64,000 nucleotides of DNA from UTCHB3 sp002050155 (lineage in GTDB: Bacteria; Bacteroidota; Ignavibacteria; Ignavibacteriales; Ignavibacteriaceae): NCBI GenBank assembly GCA_030584105.1, contig CP129491.1:1054001-1118000 (forward strand). The letters run 5' to 3'. Below are positions 23,572-33,129 of the stretch, piece after piece. The notes below the pieces were generated by a model, which worked only from the letters and a program-made list of their open reading frames with translations, ran no database searches and was not told the DNA's origin. The first letter of the stretch is position 1. Each line of letters starts with the position of its first letter. The position numbers were made by a program, and so were the translations under genes.

Positions 23572-25604
23572 TCAAAAAATTCCTTGCTCTTCCCTTAAAC
23601 AAACGACTTTCAACATACATTATGCTGATTGCACTCGGAATTTTGCTCGCCGTTTATCTTACTAACTATTTCGTTTCAAAATCTATTATCCTCGACGGAA
23701 TTGAGGAAGACTCAAAAAACTTAGCGGAAGCCAAAGTAAATGTTATGAGCAAGTTCCTTACCGGCGTTGAAAAGATTCCGGAAGCAATTTCCACAGTTAT
23801 TTTGAATTACGAATATGATTCAGCCAATGTATCAGCGGTGATAAAAAGTCTGTTGAAAGCAAATCCGGGTATATACGGAATGTGTATCGCTTACGAACCG
23901 AGTTTCAGACCTGATTCAACCCCTTTCGCTCCCTATTTCTGGCGTGAAAAAGATATGATTGAATATACTGATCTCGCAAAATCTTCTTATCGCTACGAGT
24001 ACTGGGATTGGTACCAAATCCCCTATTCTTTGCGCAAGCCTATTTGGTCGGAACCTTATTATGATGATGAAGGCGGCAACGATTTGATGATCACTTATTC
24101 CGTTCCCATAATCGATACTGTCTCTGGTAAGGTGTTCGGAATTGTTACTGCCGATATTGATATGACTCTTATGAGCGATATCATCTCAGATATTAAAATT
24201 AAAGAACACGGATACGCTTTTGCGATTTCCCGGTTCGGAACTTTTATCTATCACAAACAAAAAGAACTGATAATAAACGAGACAATTTTCAGCATAGCCG
24301 AAGAAAAACAGAATAAGCAGTTAGAATTGTTAGGGCACAAAATGGTTGATGGTGAAAGCGGTTTTAGCTCTTTCACCGATCCTTTTACTGACGAGGACTA
24401 CCGAATTTATTATATGCCTTTAAAGAGCGCTGGATGGTCGGTCGGAATTATGATACCCGAAAGCGATCTGTTCACGGGGTTGTACTTCCTTAGTAATATG
24501 ATTCTGTTGGTTGGGTTTATGGGCGCAACACTTCTGGCGGTATTTATATATTTTGTGATTGAAAAAACGACGAAACCCGTTTCGACCATTTCAGATGTGG
24601 TGGCGTTGGTTACCAACGGAAACCTGAAAGAAGCTGACACTAAACTGAAAGAAGCCACTGCACAATTCAAAGACCTTGATCTTAATGATGTAAATTCGAA
24701 CGATGAGATTGCAAAACTGTGGAATTACATCCAAACGATGATCAATGATTTAAGCAGACTTTCTATCAGGATTAAATCAGCGGGAAACTACCTGCATTCA
24801 TCCGCCAAAACATTGTCTAATGCCGCTGCTTTGCTTAGCAACACCTTCAGTGAACAAGAGAACGCAAACAAAAATGTGAAACTTTTTGGTGAGGAAATCA
24901 GGCAGGTAACTGTGGAATTAACTGACAGAACTGACCAACTTACGGAAGCAGTTGAAGAAACAGGGAATTTGATTATGAGCGGGCAGACAAACATCGATAA
25001 AATTGCTAAATCGATTCAGGGTATTGGGCGCTCAAGCGATATTATTGTGAAAAAACTTCTCGTTATCGATAAAAGAACAGCAAATATTTCACGGGTTATA
25101 ACCACCATTACAAATATTGCCGACAGAACAAACCTGATTTCGTTAAACGCTGCAATAGAAGCTGAAAAAGCGGGTGATGCAGGTTCAGGGTTCAAAGTTA
25201 TCGCAGATGAAATTAAAAGGCTTTCCGAAAACACTTTCAACTCACTGCATGAAATTGAAGAAATTATCAAGGATGTTAAAGGCTCTGTTTCCGATGGGGT
25301 AGATACTGTCTCCAAATATCACGAACAGTCTGTTGCCGGGTTCAACGAAATCCGTAACATGATAAACGATCTTAATGTAATTTTAGAGAAAAATAAGGAA
25401 TTGCTGCCGGAGTTTGAGCAGTTCAGGGAAGCCACTAAAGCAGCTCAGGAAAGTGTATCATCTATTCAGGGCAACCTTGAAGCGGTCACTAAACTTAGCT
25501 CTGAAACTAAAACAGCAATCGGTAATCTTTTGGATGTTTCTGATACTGTGAATGATGCAGTTACTGCTCTTGAAGGAGAAGTTAACAAACTTATAACGGA
25601 TTAA
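23568..25604 (+). CDS. Methyl-accepting chemotaxis-like protein with Cache sensor
   Basis: A 678-residue transmembrane signal transducer. A membrane helix (~15-36) is followed by a large periplasmic double-Cache domain (~40-300: YEYWDWYQIPYSLRKPIWSEPYYDD is the dCache_1 core). A second membrane helix (~303-328), a HAMP-like linker and an MCP signalling domain (~420-678) follow. The hairpin tip reads IADRTNLISLNAAIEAEKAG, slightly off the canonical QTNLLALNAAIEAARAGE. It may signal to CheA/CheW, but none are in the window. It overlaps the substrate-binding protein gene by 4 bp, suggesting the pair senses one ligand, perhaps a carboxylate, amine or pyrimidine. Confidence 0.88.
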   Translation: MIKKFLALPLNKRLSTYIMLIALGILLAVYLTNYFVSKSIILDGIEEDSKNLAEAKVNVMSKFLTGVEKIPEAISTVILNYEYDSANVSAVIKSLLKANPGIYGMCIAYEPSFRPDSTPFAPYFWREKDMIEYTDLAKSSYRYEYWDWYQIPYSLRKPIWSEPYYDDEGGNDLMITYSVPIIDTVSGKVFGIVTADIDMTLMSDIISDIKIKEHGYAFAISRFGTFIYHKQKELIINETIFSIAEEKQNKQLELLGHKMVDGESGFSSFTDPFTDEDYRIYYMPLKSAGWSVGIMIPESDLFTGLYFLSNMILLVGFMGATLLAVFIYFVIEKTTKPVSTISDVVALVTNGNLKEADTKLKEATAQFKDLDLNDVNSNDEIAKLWNYIQTMINDLSRLSIRIKSAGNYLHSSAKTLSNAAALLSNTFSEQENANKNVKLFGEEIRQVTVELTDRTDQLTEAVEETGNLIMSGQTNIDKIAKSIQGIGRSSDIIVKKLLVIDKRTANISRVITTITNIADRTNLISLNAAIEAEKAGDAGSGFKVIADEIKRLSENTFNSLHEIEEIIKDVKGSVSDGVDTVSKYHEQSVAGFNEIRNMINDLNVILEKNKELLPEFEQFREATKAAQESVSSIQGNLEAVTKLSSETKTAIGNLLDVSDTVNDAVTALEGEVNKLITD

Positions 25605-25692
25605 GAACGGTGTTTTGGGATTGCTGTACGGGGGCTGAAGATGGTTTTAGAAAAAAGAAGAACTTATTAAAAGTTAAAAATTAAAACAAGAA

Positions 25693-26130
25693 CTAACCAA
25701 TATCTTGAAGGTAATCTTCCAGAATTACAGCGGCTGCAAATTTATCAACTAACGCTTTATCCTGCCGTTTAGAGCGCTGTTTAATCACTTTCAAAATCCT
25801 TTCAGAGGCTATTGAAGACGAAAAGCGTTCGTCGTATAGTTCAACTTTCACTCCGGTTTTCTTTTTAAGTTTTTCAGCAAATTCTTCTATTGTTTCAGTC
25901 AAATAAGTAGGACTTCCGTCCCCGTTCAACGGGTAGCCGACCACGATTGTATCAACTTCTTTTTCAATAACAAGACCGGCAATTTTTTCGATTAGTTTTG
26001 CGCTATTTTCCCAGGTTTCAAACGGTGTAGCGATTATTTTCATGGGGTCTGAAAGCGCCAACCCAACCCGTTTTGTTCCGTAATCAATCGCTAAAACCCT
26101 TCCATTTGCAGAATTTCGCTCTCTTTGCAT
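25693..26130 (-). CDS. ruvX: Pre-16S rRNA nuclease / Holliday-junction resolvase-like RuvX (YqgF)
   Basis: RNase-H-fold protein of 145 residues. LAIDYGTKRVGLALSDP carries the first catalytic Asp; TIVVGYPLN and YDERFSSSIA supply the middle motifs; and DKFAAAVILEDYL contains the last acidic residues. The family processes the 16S rRNA 5' end in E. coli. It lies 3 bp after the rel gene and ends the long minus-strand series. Confidence 0.93.
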   Translation of the reverse strand: MQRERNSANGRVLAIDYGTKRVGLALSDPMKIIATPFETWENSAKLIEKIAGLVIEKEVDTIVVGYPLNGDGSPTYLTETIEEFAEKLKKKTGVKVELYDERFSSSIASERILKVIKQRSKRQDKALVDKFAAAVILEDYLQDIG

Positions 26131-26133
26131 GAT

Positions 26134-28299
26134 TTATTTATTTTCGTTCATTCGTGTGACCGAATAAACACCCGGAATTTTCTTCAGTTTTTCAATAATA
26201 CGCGAAAGGTGTTCCAAATTTTGCACAAAAAGTGTAACCTGCCCTTCAAAAAACGAATCACCCGTATCAAGGCTGATCGATTTTATCGAAGTGTTGTTGT
26301 AACTCACAATTGTGTTGGCGATATCCTTTAACATTCCTGCGGAATCCTCACCACGAATCGTAAGCCCTGTAAGAAAAGAAGAATTTTCAAGTTCGGGCCA
26401 GCGAACAGAAACAACCTTTTCCGGCTCTTCCTTTGATTTTTCAATAAGGTTTTTGCAAATTTTTCTGTGGATTCTGATTCCTTCCCCCACTGTTATATAA
26501 CCGGCAACATCATCACCCGGTATAGGGTTGCAACATTTTGCATACGAAAGCATGGCACGGATATCTTCACCATCAACAACCAGTTCCCCACCACTTCCGC
26601 GGGCACTTTTTGCGAAATCTTCAAACTCAACTGACGGTGAACCGAGTAATTTATGCTCTTTTTCTTTCGGTTCTTCCAAAAGTTTATCGGCGCTTAAAGT
26701 CCCCTGCCCAATCATTTTGAACATCTGCCTTTGGTTATGCAGTTTGTTCCTGTGAAGAATTTTAGCAAGCCCTGCTTCACCAATGGTAAGCTTCAGTTTC
26801 TTTAATTTTTTCTCCCACTGATCCTTACCAAGTTCAATAAATTTTTCCTCCTCCTTATTTAACCACTTCCTGATCTCAGAACGGGCTTTAGGGGTTTTAA
26901 CAAATTTCAGCCAATTTTTATTCGGGTGTTGGTTTTTCGAGGTTATAATTTCTACCTGATCACCGCGGTTCAGAATGTAATCCAACGGTACAATCTTCTT
27001 GTTAACTTTGGCTCCTATGCAGTGATGCCCAATATTCGAGTGAATTGCAAAAGCAAAATCAACCGGAGTTGAGTTCACAGGCAAACGCTCAAGGTCACCT
27101 TTCGGTGTCAGAACGAAAATTTCGTTTTCGTACAGGTTCAGTTTGAAGTTTTCGATTATGTTCTTTTTAAGATCGTCGTCGCCGGCGTTATCAACCATTT
27201 CTCGAATCCACTGAACATAGCCGTCAACATTTCTGTCCTTACCGATACTTCCCTCTTTATATCTCCAGTGGGCTGCAACCCCTTGCTCGGCAATTTCGTG
27301 CATTTTTCGTGTTCGGATTTGCACTTCTACCATCCTGCCTTCCGGGCCAATCAAAGTAGTGTGAATCGATTGATAGTTGTTCACTTTCGGCATGGCAATA
27401 TAGTCTTTGAACCTATCGGGCACAGGAATATAAATGCTGTTACTTATCCCAAAAACAGTATAGCAATCGTTCGGATCGTTGCTTTCGCAAATAAACCTCA
27501 CCGCAAAAAGATCGTAAATCTCTTCAAACGGCTTGTTTTGTTTAATCATTTTCCGATATATGCTGTAAAGGTGTTTTGGTCTCCCCGCGACTTCGAATTT
27601 TATATCTTTTGCTTCTACGGCGTTTTTAATCGGTTCTAAAAATTTATCGATATAAGCAGCTCTTTCATCACGCTTTAGGTTCAGTTTTTTTCTTATATCA
27701 TCGTAAGCATTTCGGTTAAGTTCTTTGAAAGCAAGATCTTCCAGCTCCCATTTAATTTTTCCTAAACCGAACCGATGTGCCAGCGGAGCATAAATCTCCA
27801 AAGTTTCCGTTGCAATTCTCTTCCTTTTTTCAGGCTGCAAAAACTCCAAAGTGCGCATGTTATGAAGGCGATCGGCGAATTTAACGATTATCACCCTGAT
27901 ATCCTGCATAATTGCCATCAGGAGTTTCCGGTAGTTCTCCGCTTTGTTTATTTCCGCCGCTTTGAAATACTCTTTAATTTTTGTTAACCCTTCAACAATA
28001 ACGGCAACATCCTCCCCAAAATTTCGCTCAATCGTTTCGTAGGTGTACTCTTCGTTATCTTCCACCACATCGTGAAGCAGCCCGCAGGCAATAGAAACAT
28101 CATCAAACGGCAGTTCCTCAGCGAGAATCCGCGCAACAGCCAGCGGATGAGAGAAATACGGTTCGTCTGAGGCTCTTTTATCGTTCTGATGCGCTATTGC
28201 AGCAAACTCGTATGCTTTCTTAATCAGAGCAAGGTTTGCACCGGGAATCCGTTCCTCACAAAGTTTCAGTAATTCGGTTCGTCGTGTATCTTCAGTCAT
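26134..28299 (-). CDS. rel: Bifunctional (p)ppGpp synthetase/hydrolase of the RelA/SpoT family
   Basis: Full-length Rel, 721 residues, controlling the stringent response. The N-terminal HD hydrolase (~30-180) has HPLAVARIL and LLHDVVEDNEE, with the metal-binding HD intact; Asn follows VED where Thr is usual. The synthetase domain (~240-350) includes YDLFAVRFIC, NYQSIHTT and EVQIRTRKMHEIAE. A TGS domain (~395-455, ERLPVNSTPVDFAFAIHS), a zinc-finger-like linker (AKCCNPIPGDDVAGY) and a C-terminal ACT domain (~645-721) complete it. The catalytic residues of both halves appear present, so it is probably bifunctional. Translated ahead of ruvX. Confidence 0.96.
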   Translation of the reverse strand: MTEDTRRTELLKLCEERIPGANLALIKKAYEFAAIAHQNDKRASDEPYFSHPLAVARILAEELPFDDVSIACGLLHDVVEDNEEYTYETIERNFGEDVAVIVEGLTKIKEYFKAAEINKAENYRKLLMAIMQDIRVIIVKFADRLHNMRTLEFLQPEKRKRIATETLEIYAPLAHRFGLGKIKWELEDLAFKELNRNAYDDIRKKLNLKRDERAAYIDKFLEPIKNAVEAKDIKFEVAGRPKHLYSIYRKMIKQNKPFEEIYDLFAVRFICESNDPNDCYTVFGISNSIYIPVPDRFKDYIAMPKVNNYQSIHTTLIGPEGRMVEVQIRTRKMHEIAEQGVAAHWRYKEGSIGKDRNVDGYVQWIREMVDNAGDDDLKKNIIENFKLNLYENEIFVLTPKGDLERLPVNSTPVDFAFAIHSNIGHHCIGAKVNKKIVPLDYILNRGDQVEIITSKNQHPNKNWLKFVKTPKARSEIRKWLNKEEEKFIELGKDQWEKKLKKLKLTIGEAGLAKILHRNKLHNQRQMFKMIGQGTLSADKLLEEPKEKEHKLLGSPSVEFEDFAKSARGSGGELVVDGEDIRAMLSYAKCCNPIPGDDVAGYITVGEGIRIHRKICKNLIEKSKEEPEKVVSVRWPELENSSFLTGLTIRGEDSAGMLKDIANTIVSYNNTSIKSISLDTGDSFFEGQVTLFVQNLEHLSRIIEKLKKIPGVYSVTRMNENK

Positions 28300-28360
28300 C
28301 TTTTTACAGTGAAGTTTCCGTTAAATTTAACCCTATAATGTAAAAGAAAAAGTTGAAAAA

Positions 28361-29392
28361 TCAAATTTTCTTTTTGAGTGAGTTTCTGAGTGTGGTAACA
28401 TTTTTCAATCGTTCAGCCAACCGCTTCTTGTCATACGAGTTAAAATTTTTAATCGCCAGAATTTCGTCGCACATTTTAAGTGCTTCTTTATACATTTTCA
28501 GTTTCTCGTAGTTAATGGCAATCCGGTGTTTAAGCATAACTATTGAGTAATAATAGTAGTTAGAAGAAGTGGGGAAAGTGGATAAAATTTGTTTGTAAAC
28601 TTCGATTGCTTTTTTGCGGTCAATTTCTTCCAATGCGCGGGCTTTTGTCCATCTTAAAATTCTGCTGCCCGGTGCTTTTTTTAACAAATTGTCGCAAAGG
28701 CTAAGAGCTTTGGAATATTGCTTTTTATCGATATAAATCCACCCGAGTGAATTACCTATAAGGAAATTATGATAAGAAGGATATTTTATATTCCGTTCGA
28801 TAATTTTTAAGTCGTTTTCAGAATTGTCGGTAATAAAAGGCAGCCACGAGAAATCTTTAGTTTTTACGCTTTTCCAGTAATCGAAAATTGCAATTGCTGA
28901 TGATGCTTCGTAAAACTTCTTATCAATCGAAAGGCATTTATCAAAATATTTTAACGCCTTAGTTCCGGAATTAAAAACCCCAAACCAGGCTTCCCGTAAA
29001 TAATCGTAATAAGACTGAAAAGCATACACCATCGCCATTGCGTAATTGTTCCAGACATCTTTGCTGTTATTATCCAGATTTTTATCTGCTAATTTTTCAG
29101 CATTTGCCAGTTTCTGCGCAATATACGATTCGTTGTAGGGCACACCCCAGTCGTAACACTTCACTATTTCCGTAGCGGCTAAATAAAGCGACCCAAAAGG
29201 GTTTCGAGGATATGCTTTCTCTAATCTTCCAAAAACGGCTTTTGCGCTGTCGTATTTGGCGGTTGCCATGAAGTTTATTCCTCGTTCCAGCAAAAAATGG
29301 ATATTCTTATCGGGGTATTTTTGAGCCAGAGCCGGTATTGTGAAGAATGTAAAAAGTATTAATGTATATTTTAAGTATCTTTTTAACAGCAA
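28361..29392 (-). CDS. Exported TPR-repeat protein
   Basis: A 343-residue protein with a signal sequence (ending ALAQ) followed by helical repeats. The units NSLGWIYIDKKQYSKALSLCDNLLKKAPG and RIAINYEKLKMYKEALKMCDEI match the TPR pattern; earlier repeats are more diverged. It is likely periplasmic and a protein-interaction scaffold; no specific function can be given. Start TTG at 29392, 3 bp after the flavoprotein stop, so it is in the same operon. Confidence 0.75.
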   Translation of the reverse strand: MLLKRYLKYTLILFTFFTIPALAQKYPDKNIHFLLERGINFMATAKYDSAKAVFGRLEKAYPRNPFGSLYLAATEIVKCYDWGVPYNESYIAQKLANAEKLADKNLDNNSKDVWNNYAMAMVYAFQSYYDYLREAWFGVFNSGTKALKYFDKCLSIDKKFYEASSAIAIFDYWKSVKTKDFSWLPFITDNSENDLKIIERNIKYPSYHNFLIGNSLGWIYIDKKQYSKALSLCDNLLKKAPGSRILRWTKARALEEIDRKKAIEVYKQILSTFPTSSNYYYYSIVMLKHRIAINYEKLKMYKEALKMCDEILAIKNFNSYDKKRLAERLKNVTTLRNSLKKKI

Positions 29393-29395
29393 ATT

Positions 29396-30748
29396 CTACC
29401 CTTTTAACGCTGCAGCCTTAATAGCCAGCGATTCAATCAAATTCTTAAATGGAGAAAGCGTTGGTGTGTAGTTGTAATATCCGTGCCTTAAATCTGTGGC
29501 TTTCAAACCAAATTTAACAGCGAGCGCAATAATATCGGCGTAGCCCGAAACTTCAACTCCTCCAAAAAAACCTCCTCCGAGTACTTTACCCTCGTTACTA
29601 ATAATAAGTTTCCCAAAAACCTTATGATTATGCGGCATTATGCTCACAAATGCATCCGCTGTGGCAGTTACCGTCTTATAAGGGATTCTGTAATCTTCCA
29701 AAGTGGAAGTACACTTACCGATTTTAGCGGCAAAATTATCAAAAATCCTGATAGCTGAGTTTCTTACAACAGGATACATAAATTCATTTCCGCCGGCAGC
29801 GTTAGCCCCGGCCACATGTCCGCCGTCCCGTGCTAAAGTTGCCTGCGGCAGATAGACATGGCGTCCGAGCAAGCGATCTTTCAACTCAACACAATCACCG
29901 GCAGCAAAAATGTATGGGTCAGAGGTTCTCATCTTGCTGTCAACCTTAATTCCGCCTTTTCTGCCAAGTTCAAGCCCGGCTTTTTGCGCAAGTCTGCTGT
30001 CCGGTCGAATACCAATTGAGACGATTACTCCGTCAATATCCCTTAGCCTCCCCTCATATTTAATCTTTCTTACCCTGTTACCCTCAGAAAAAACTTTCAG
30101 ATCAGATACACCGCCGACAAATTCAACGCCGTTTCGGGTTAAAGCCTCTTTAATAAGTTCACGAATTTCAGGGTCGAAACCGGAAGCTGGAAGTTTTTCT
30201 TTGTCTAATAGAATAACATCGTTTCCTTTTCTTCTCAAAGCTTCGGCAAACTCAAGCCCGGTATATGCTGCACCAACCACTAACCACCGCCTGTTGGTTA
30301 AATCCCCTTTAGAAAGCAGATGCTCTGTATCCTCAATATTTCTGATATAGAATACATTTTCAAATTCCGGCGGGAATTGCGGGTGATAATTGTTCAGTGC
30401 CCCGGTTGCAAGAACAAGCCTGTCGTATTCCATTTCATATTCAACCCCGTTTTTGTCTAATTGCAGTAACTTTTTTCGCGGAAATAAGTTAACGGCTTTT
30501 GTTTCAAGCAGCACTTCCACATTATAATGCGCTTTGAACTCTTCAGCGGTAAAAAACAACAACTCTTCCGATGATGAAATCTCACCCGAAACTAAATACG
30601 GCATTTCGCAAGTTCCGGTTGATATGTATCTGCCTGCTTCAAGCATAGTAATTTTAGCATCGGGGTTTTCACGCCGTGCTTTTGCAGCAGCTGCGGGCCC
30701 CGCTGCCCTGCCGCCAACAATAACTATATGCTTAATCAGATGTTTCAT
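29396..30748 (-). CDS. CoA-disulfide reductase/NADH-oxidase-like flavoprotein
   Basis: A 450-residue FAD-dependent pyridine-nucleotide-disulfide oxidoreductase. The N-terminal FAD-binding site is VIVGGRAAGPAAAA, the active-site cysteine is about Cys47 in ISTGTCEMPY, an NAD-binding segment is WLVVGAAYTGLEFAEAL, and FAD-contact IFAAGDC is late. A C-terminal dimerisation domain (~320-440) is complete. The single Cys in a CxxxxP-like setting is typical of CoA-disulfide reductases and Nox enzymes, not of CxxxxC lipoamide dehydrogenases. Substrate (CoA disulfide, polysulfide or O2) is not determined. The ATG at 30748 overlaps the der stop (TGATG). Confidence 0.88.
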   Translation of the reverse strand: MKHLIKHIVIVGGRAAGPAAAAKARRENPDAKITMLEAGRYISTGTCEMPYLVSGEISSSEELLFFTAEEFKAHYNVEVLLETKAVNLFPRKKLLQLDKNGVEYEMEYDRLVLATGALNNYHPQFPPEFENVFYIRNIEDTEHLLSKGDLTNRRWLVVGAAYTGLEFAEALRRKGNDVILLDKEKLPASGFDPEIRELIKEALTRNGVEFVGGVSDLKVFSEGNRVRKIKYEGRLRDIDGVIVSIGIRPDSRLAQKAGLELGRKGGIKVDSKMRTSDPYIFAAGDCVELKDRLLGRHVYLPQATLARDGGHVAGANAAGGNEFMYPVVRNSAIRIFDNFAAKIGKCTSTLEDYRIPYKTVTATADAFVSIMPHNHKVFGKLIISNEGKVLGGGFFGGVEVSGYADIIALAVKFGLKATDLRHGYYNYTPTLSPFKNLIESLAIKAAALKG

Positions 30749-32058
30749 CACTTCTCTCTAAAACTTATGGTAAAAGGAACGCCCTTAAATCCAAAATTGC
30801 GTCTGAGCGCTTTTTCCAAATATCTGCGATATTGATCGGAAATATTTTTTGGATAATTACAAAAGAAAAGAAAAATTGGGTAATTATCACCAACCTGAGA
30901 GATGAATTTTATTTTTATCTCTTTTCCCGTATGGGTTGAGGGGGGCGGCATTGCCTCAATTTCTTTCAACATCACACTGTTCAGCTCACTTGTGGGAATT
31001 TTCCTGTGCCGTTCAACCTGAATGTTTTTTGACATTTCAATCAGTTTGTAAATTCGCTGCTTTGTAAGAGCGGAAATAAAGACAATGGGAAAATAGTCGT
31101 ATTTACCCAATTTTTTAATCAGGGCATCTTCATAAAATTTTGCAGTATTGCTGTCTTTTTCAACTAAATCCCACTTGTTAACGGCAATTATTACCCCTTT
31201 TCTTCGCTGAATTGCTTCTTCAATTATTTTGTGTTCCTGTGTCTCAAAGCCTTGGGTGGCATCTATTAAAAGAATCACAATATGTGCGTCTGCTATTGCA
31301 CGAAGTGTTCGAACCGACGAATAATACTCAATATTTTCCCTGATTTTCGATTTTTTCCTTAAACCGGCGGTATCAACAATCGTTATTTCTTCTCCGTGAA
31401 ATTTTATTACACTGTCTATTGAGTCGCGCGTGGTGCCGGGAATGTTGGTTACAATGCTTCTGTCAGCACCGATTAACGCGTTAGCGAGCGAAGATTTCCC
31501 CACATTTGGGCGCCCCACAAACGCAATTCTAAGTCCCTTGTCTATTTCTTCCTCGCCAACTTCAGGAAACCCTTCAATCACAATTTCTAAAAAGTCGCCT
31601 GTTCGCCTGCCGTTAAGAGCAGAAACCGGGTGTGGTTCGCCAAACCCGAGTGTGTGAAAATCGTGTATGTTTTGGTCAAGTTTTTCAGAATCAATTTTAT
31701 TAACGCAAAGGATAACCCTTTTCCCGGCTGCCCGAAGAATTTCCGCAATCATTTCATCGATCGGGATAAGCCCTGTTTTGCCGTCAACAACGAAGATAAT
31801 TTTATCGGCTTCTTCAACCGCCATTTCAACTTGCTCTCGGATTGCAGATTCAAACTGGTCGAGTGAATCGGGCACATACCCACCGGTATCAATCAGCCTA
31901 AATCTTTTGGTATTCCACTCAACAATTCCGAATTGCCGGTCGCGCGTAACTCCACTTTGATCATCAACAATAGCGTCTTTTGTACCAGTTAATCTGTTAA
32001 ATAATGTGGATTTACCCACATTCGGGCGCCCGACAATTACAACTAAGTTATCTCTCAT
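30748..32058 (-). CDS. der: GTPase Der (EngA), ribosome biogenesis
   Basis: Tandem-GTPase protein of 436 residues required for 50S assembly. Two complete G domains are visible: GRPNVGKSTLFNRL / DTGGY / NKID near 9-125, and GRPNVGKSSLANAL / DTAGL / NKWD near 180-305. A C-terminal KH-like domain (~355-436) is intact. It sits between the SGNH-hydrolase gene (15 bp) and the flavoprotein (overlapping). Confidence 0.96.
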   Translation of the reverse strand: MRDNLVVIVGRPNVGKSTLFNRLTGTKDAIVDDQSGVTRDRQFGIVEWNTKRFRLIDTGGYVPDSLDQFESAIREQVEMAVEEADKIIFVVDGKTGLIPIDEMIAEILRAAGKRVILCVNKIDSEKLDQNIHDFHTLGFGEPHPVSALNGRRTGDFLEIVIEGFPEVGEEEIDKGLRIAFVGRPNVGKSSLANALIGADRSIVTNIPGTTRDSIDSVIKFHGEEITIVDTAGLRKKSKIRENIEYYSSVRTLRAIADAHIVILLIDATQGFETQEHKIIEEAIQRRKGVIIAVNKWDLVEKDSNTAKFYEDALIKKLGKYDYFPIVFISALTKQRIYKLIEMSKNIQVERHRKIPTSELNSVMLKEIEAMPPPSTHTGKEIKIKFISQVGDNYPIFLFFCNYPKNISDQYRRYLEKALRRNFGFKGVPFTISFREK

Positions 32059-32073
32059 AATTAAAATTCTTTT

Positions 32074-33120
32074 TTAAAATCTTCTTTTGAAGTCTTCTTT
32101 CAAAAGTGTAATAATTTGTTGGGTTAGTATGTCCCCACCCCCTAAAGTGAAGTGAATGCCATCTTTGCCTCTTGCCCAAACTCTCTTGTTGTTAACATTA
32201 ACATATTCCGCATATTCTCCCGAACCGTTGCTCAATGAATTTATTGTAGATACAAACCTTCCGTTCTTGAATTTGGCGGTTTCTTCTTCAAATATTTTGG
32301 TTACACTACGCATTTTTTTATCAAAAAAGGGCGACATCATCGGTGGCATTCCTATCCAGTAAAACCGTGTAGCGCTTTGGGACATCATCGAGGCAAATCT
32401 GTTCACTTTGGCACGGTAGTGCTCAAGCCATTCATCGCTGCCGTATTTAACAACCTGATTACCTTCCTTTATCGCCTGTGCGTCGTTTGCGCCAATCATA
32501 ATAACAATAATGTGAAACTTCTTCCCCTTAGTCAGTTCTTCAAATTTCGTAAACCAATCGAAATAATCCTGCCTTACTAACCCTGTTGAATTTTTCCCAA
32601 AATAAGTTACATCGGTGTTTCCAAGTTCTTTTAACCCAAGTTTTAATCTTTCGCCAAACCCAACATTTAACATTGAATCACCAATCAGCAAAATTTTTAG
32701 CACTTCGTTGGTATCAAGCAAAAGTTCATCTTCTTTTTTAATTTCGCCCCCTGAGGAGTCAGTAGTTTCAACAACGGATGTTTTAACTGAGTCGTCGGCA
32801 AAAATTTCTTTAATCCACGGATATTTCTCTTTTGAAAGAAATTCTACCGGGTTAATATCAATCCCTTCACGGAAAGGAATCTCTGCAAATTCCCGATATT
32901 CTTTTTCTGCCTTAAAAGCCAAATTAGTATAAGGCACCATACTGCACACAGCGAAAACAGGCTCATAAAGAGCTGTAAGCATTGGTTTAGCATTACTCTC
33001 CTCATCCAACCTGTAAATTGCACTGATCAAATCAGCTGAGTTAAAAAATAGCAAAAATAAACCGATTACGAACATCATTTTAGCAACTGTGCTGCGTTTG
33101 TATTTTGGGAAATTATCCAT
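32074..33120 (-). CDS. DUF459-like SGNH-hydrolase-fold membrane protein
   Basis: A 348-residue protein with an N-terminal membrane anchor (~12-34) and an extracytoplasmic SGNH domain (~140-345). Motif elements are LLIGDSM (Ser149), VIMIGANDAQ (Asn212), and DGIHFTLGG with the catalytic Asp-x-x-His pattern. SGNH proteins of this type are partners of MBOAT acyltransferases and transfer or remove acetyl groups on surface polysaccharides (compare the AlgX/AlgJ role with AlgI). The MBOAT gene lies 9 bp upstream. A role in O-acylation of a glycan is inference. Confidence 0.85.
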   Translation of the reverse strand: MDNFPKYKRSTVAKMMFVIGLFLLFFNSADLISAIYRLDEESNAKPMLTALYEPVFAVCSMVPYTNLAFKAEKEYREFAEIPFREGIDINPVEFLSKEKYPWIKEIFADDSVKTSVVETTDSSGGEIKKEDELLLDTNEVLKILLIGDSMLNVGFGERLKLGLKELGNTDVTYFGKNSTGLVRQDYFDWFTKFEELTKGKKFHIIVIMIGANDAQAIKEGNQVVKYGSDEWLEHYRAKVNRFASMMSQSATRFYWIGMPPMMSPFFDKKMRSVTKIFEEETAKFKNGRFVSTINSLSNGSGEYAEYVNVNNKRVWARGKDGIHFTLGGGDILTQQIITLLKEDFKRRF

Positions 33121-33129
33121 TAACCTTCC

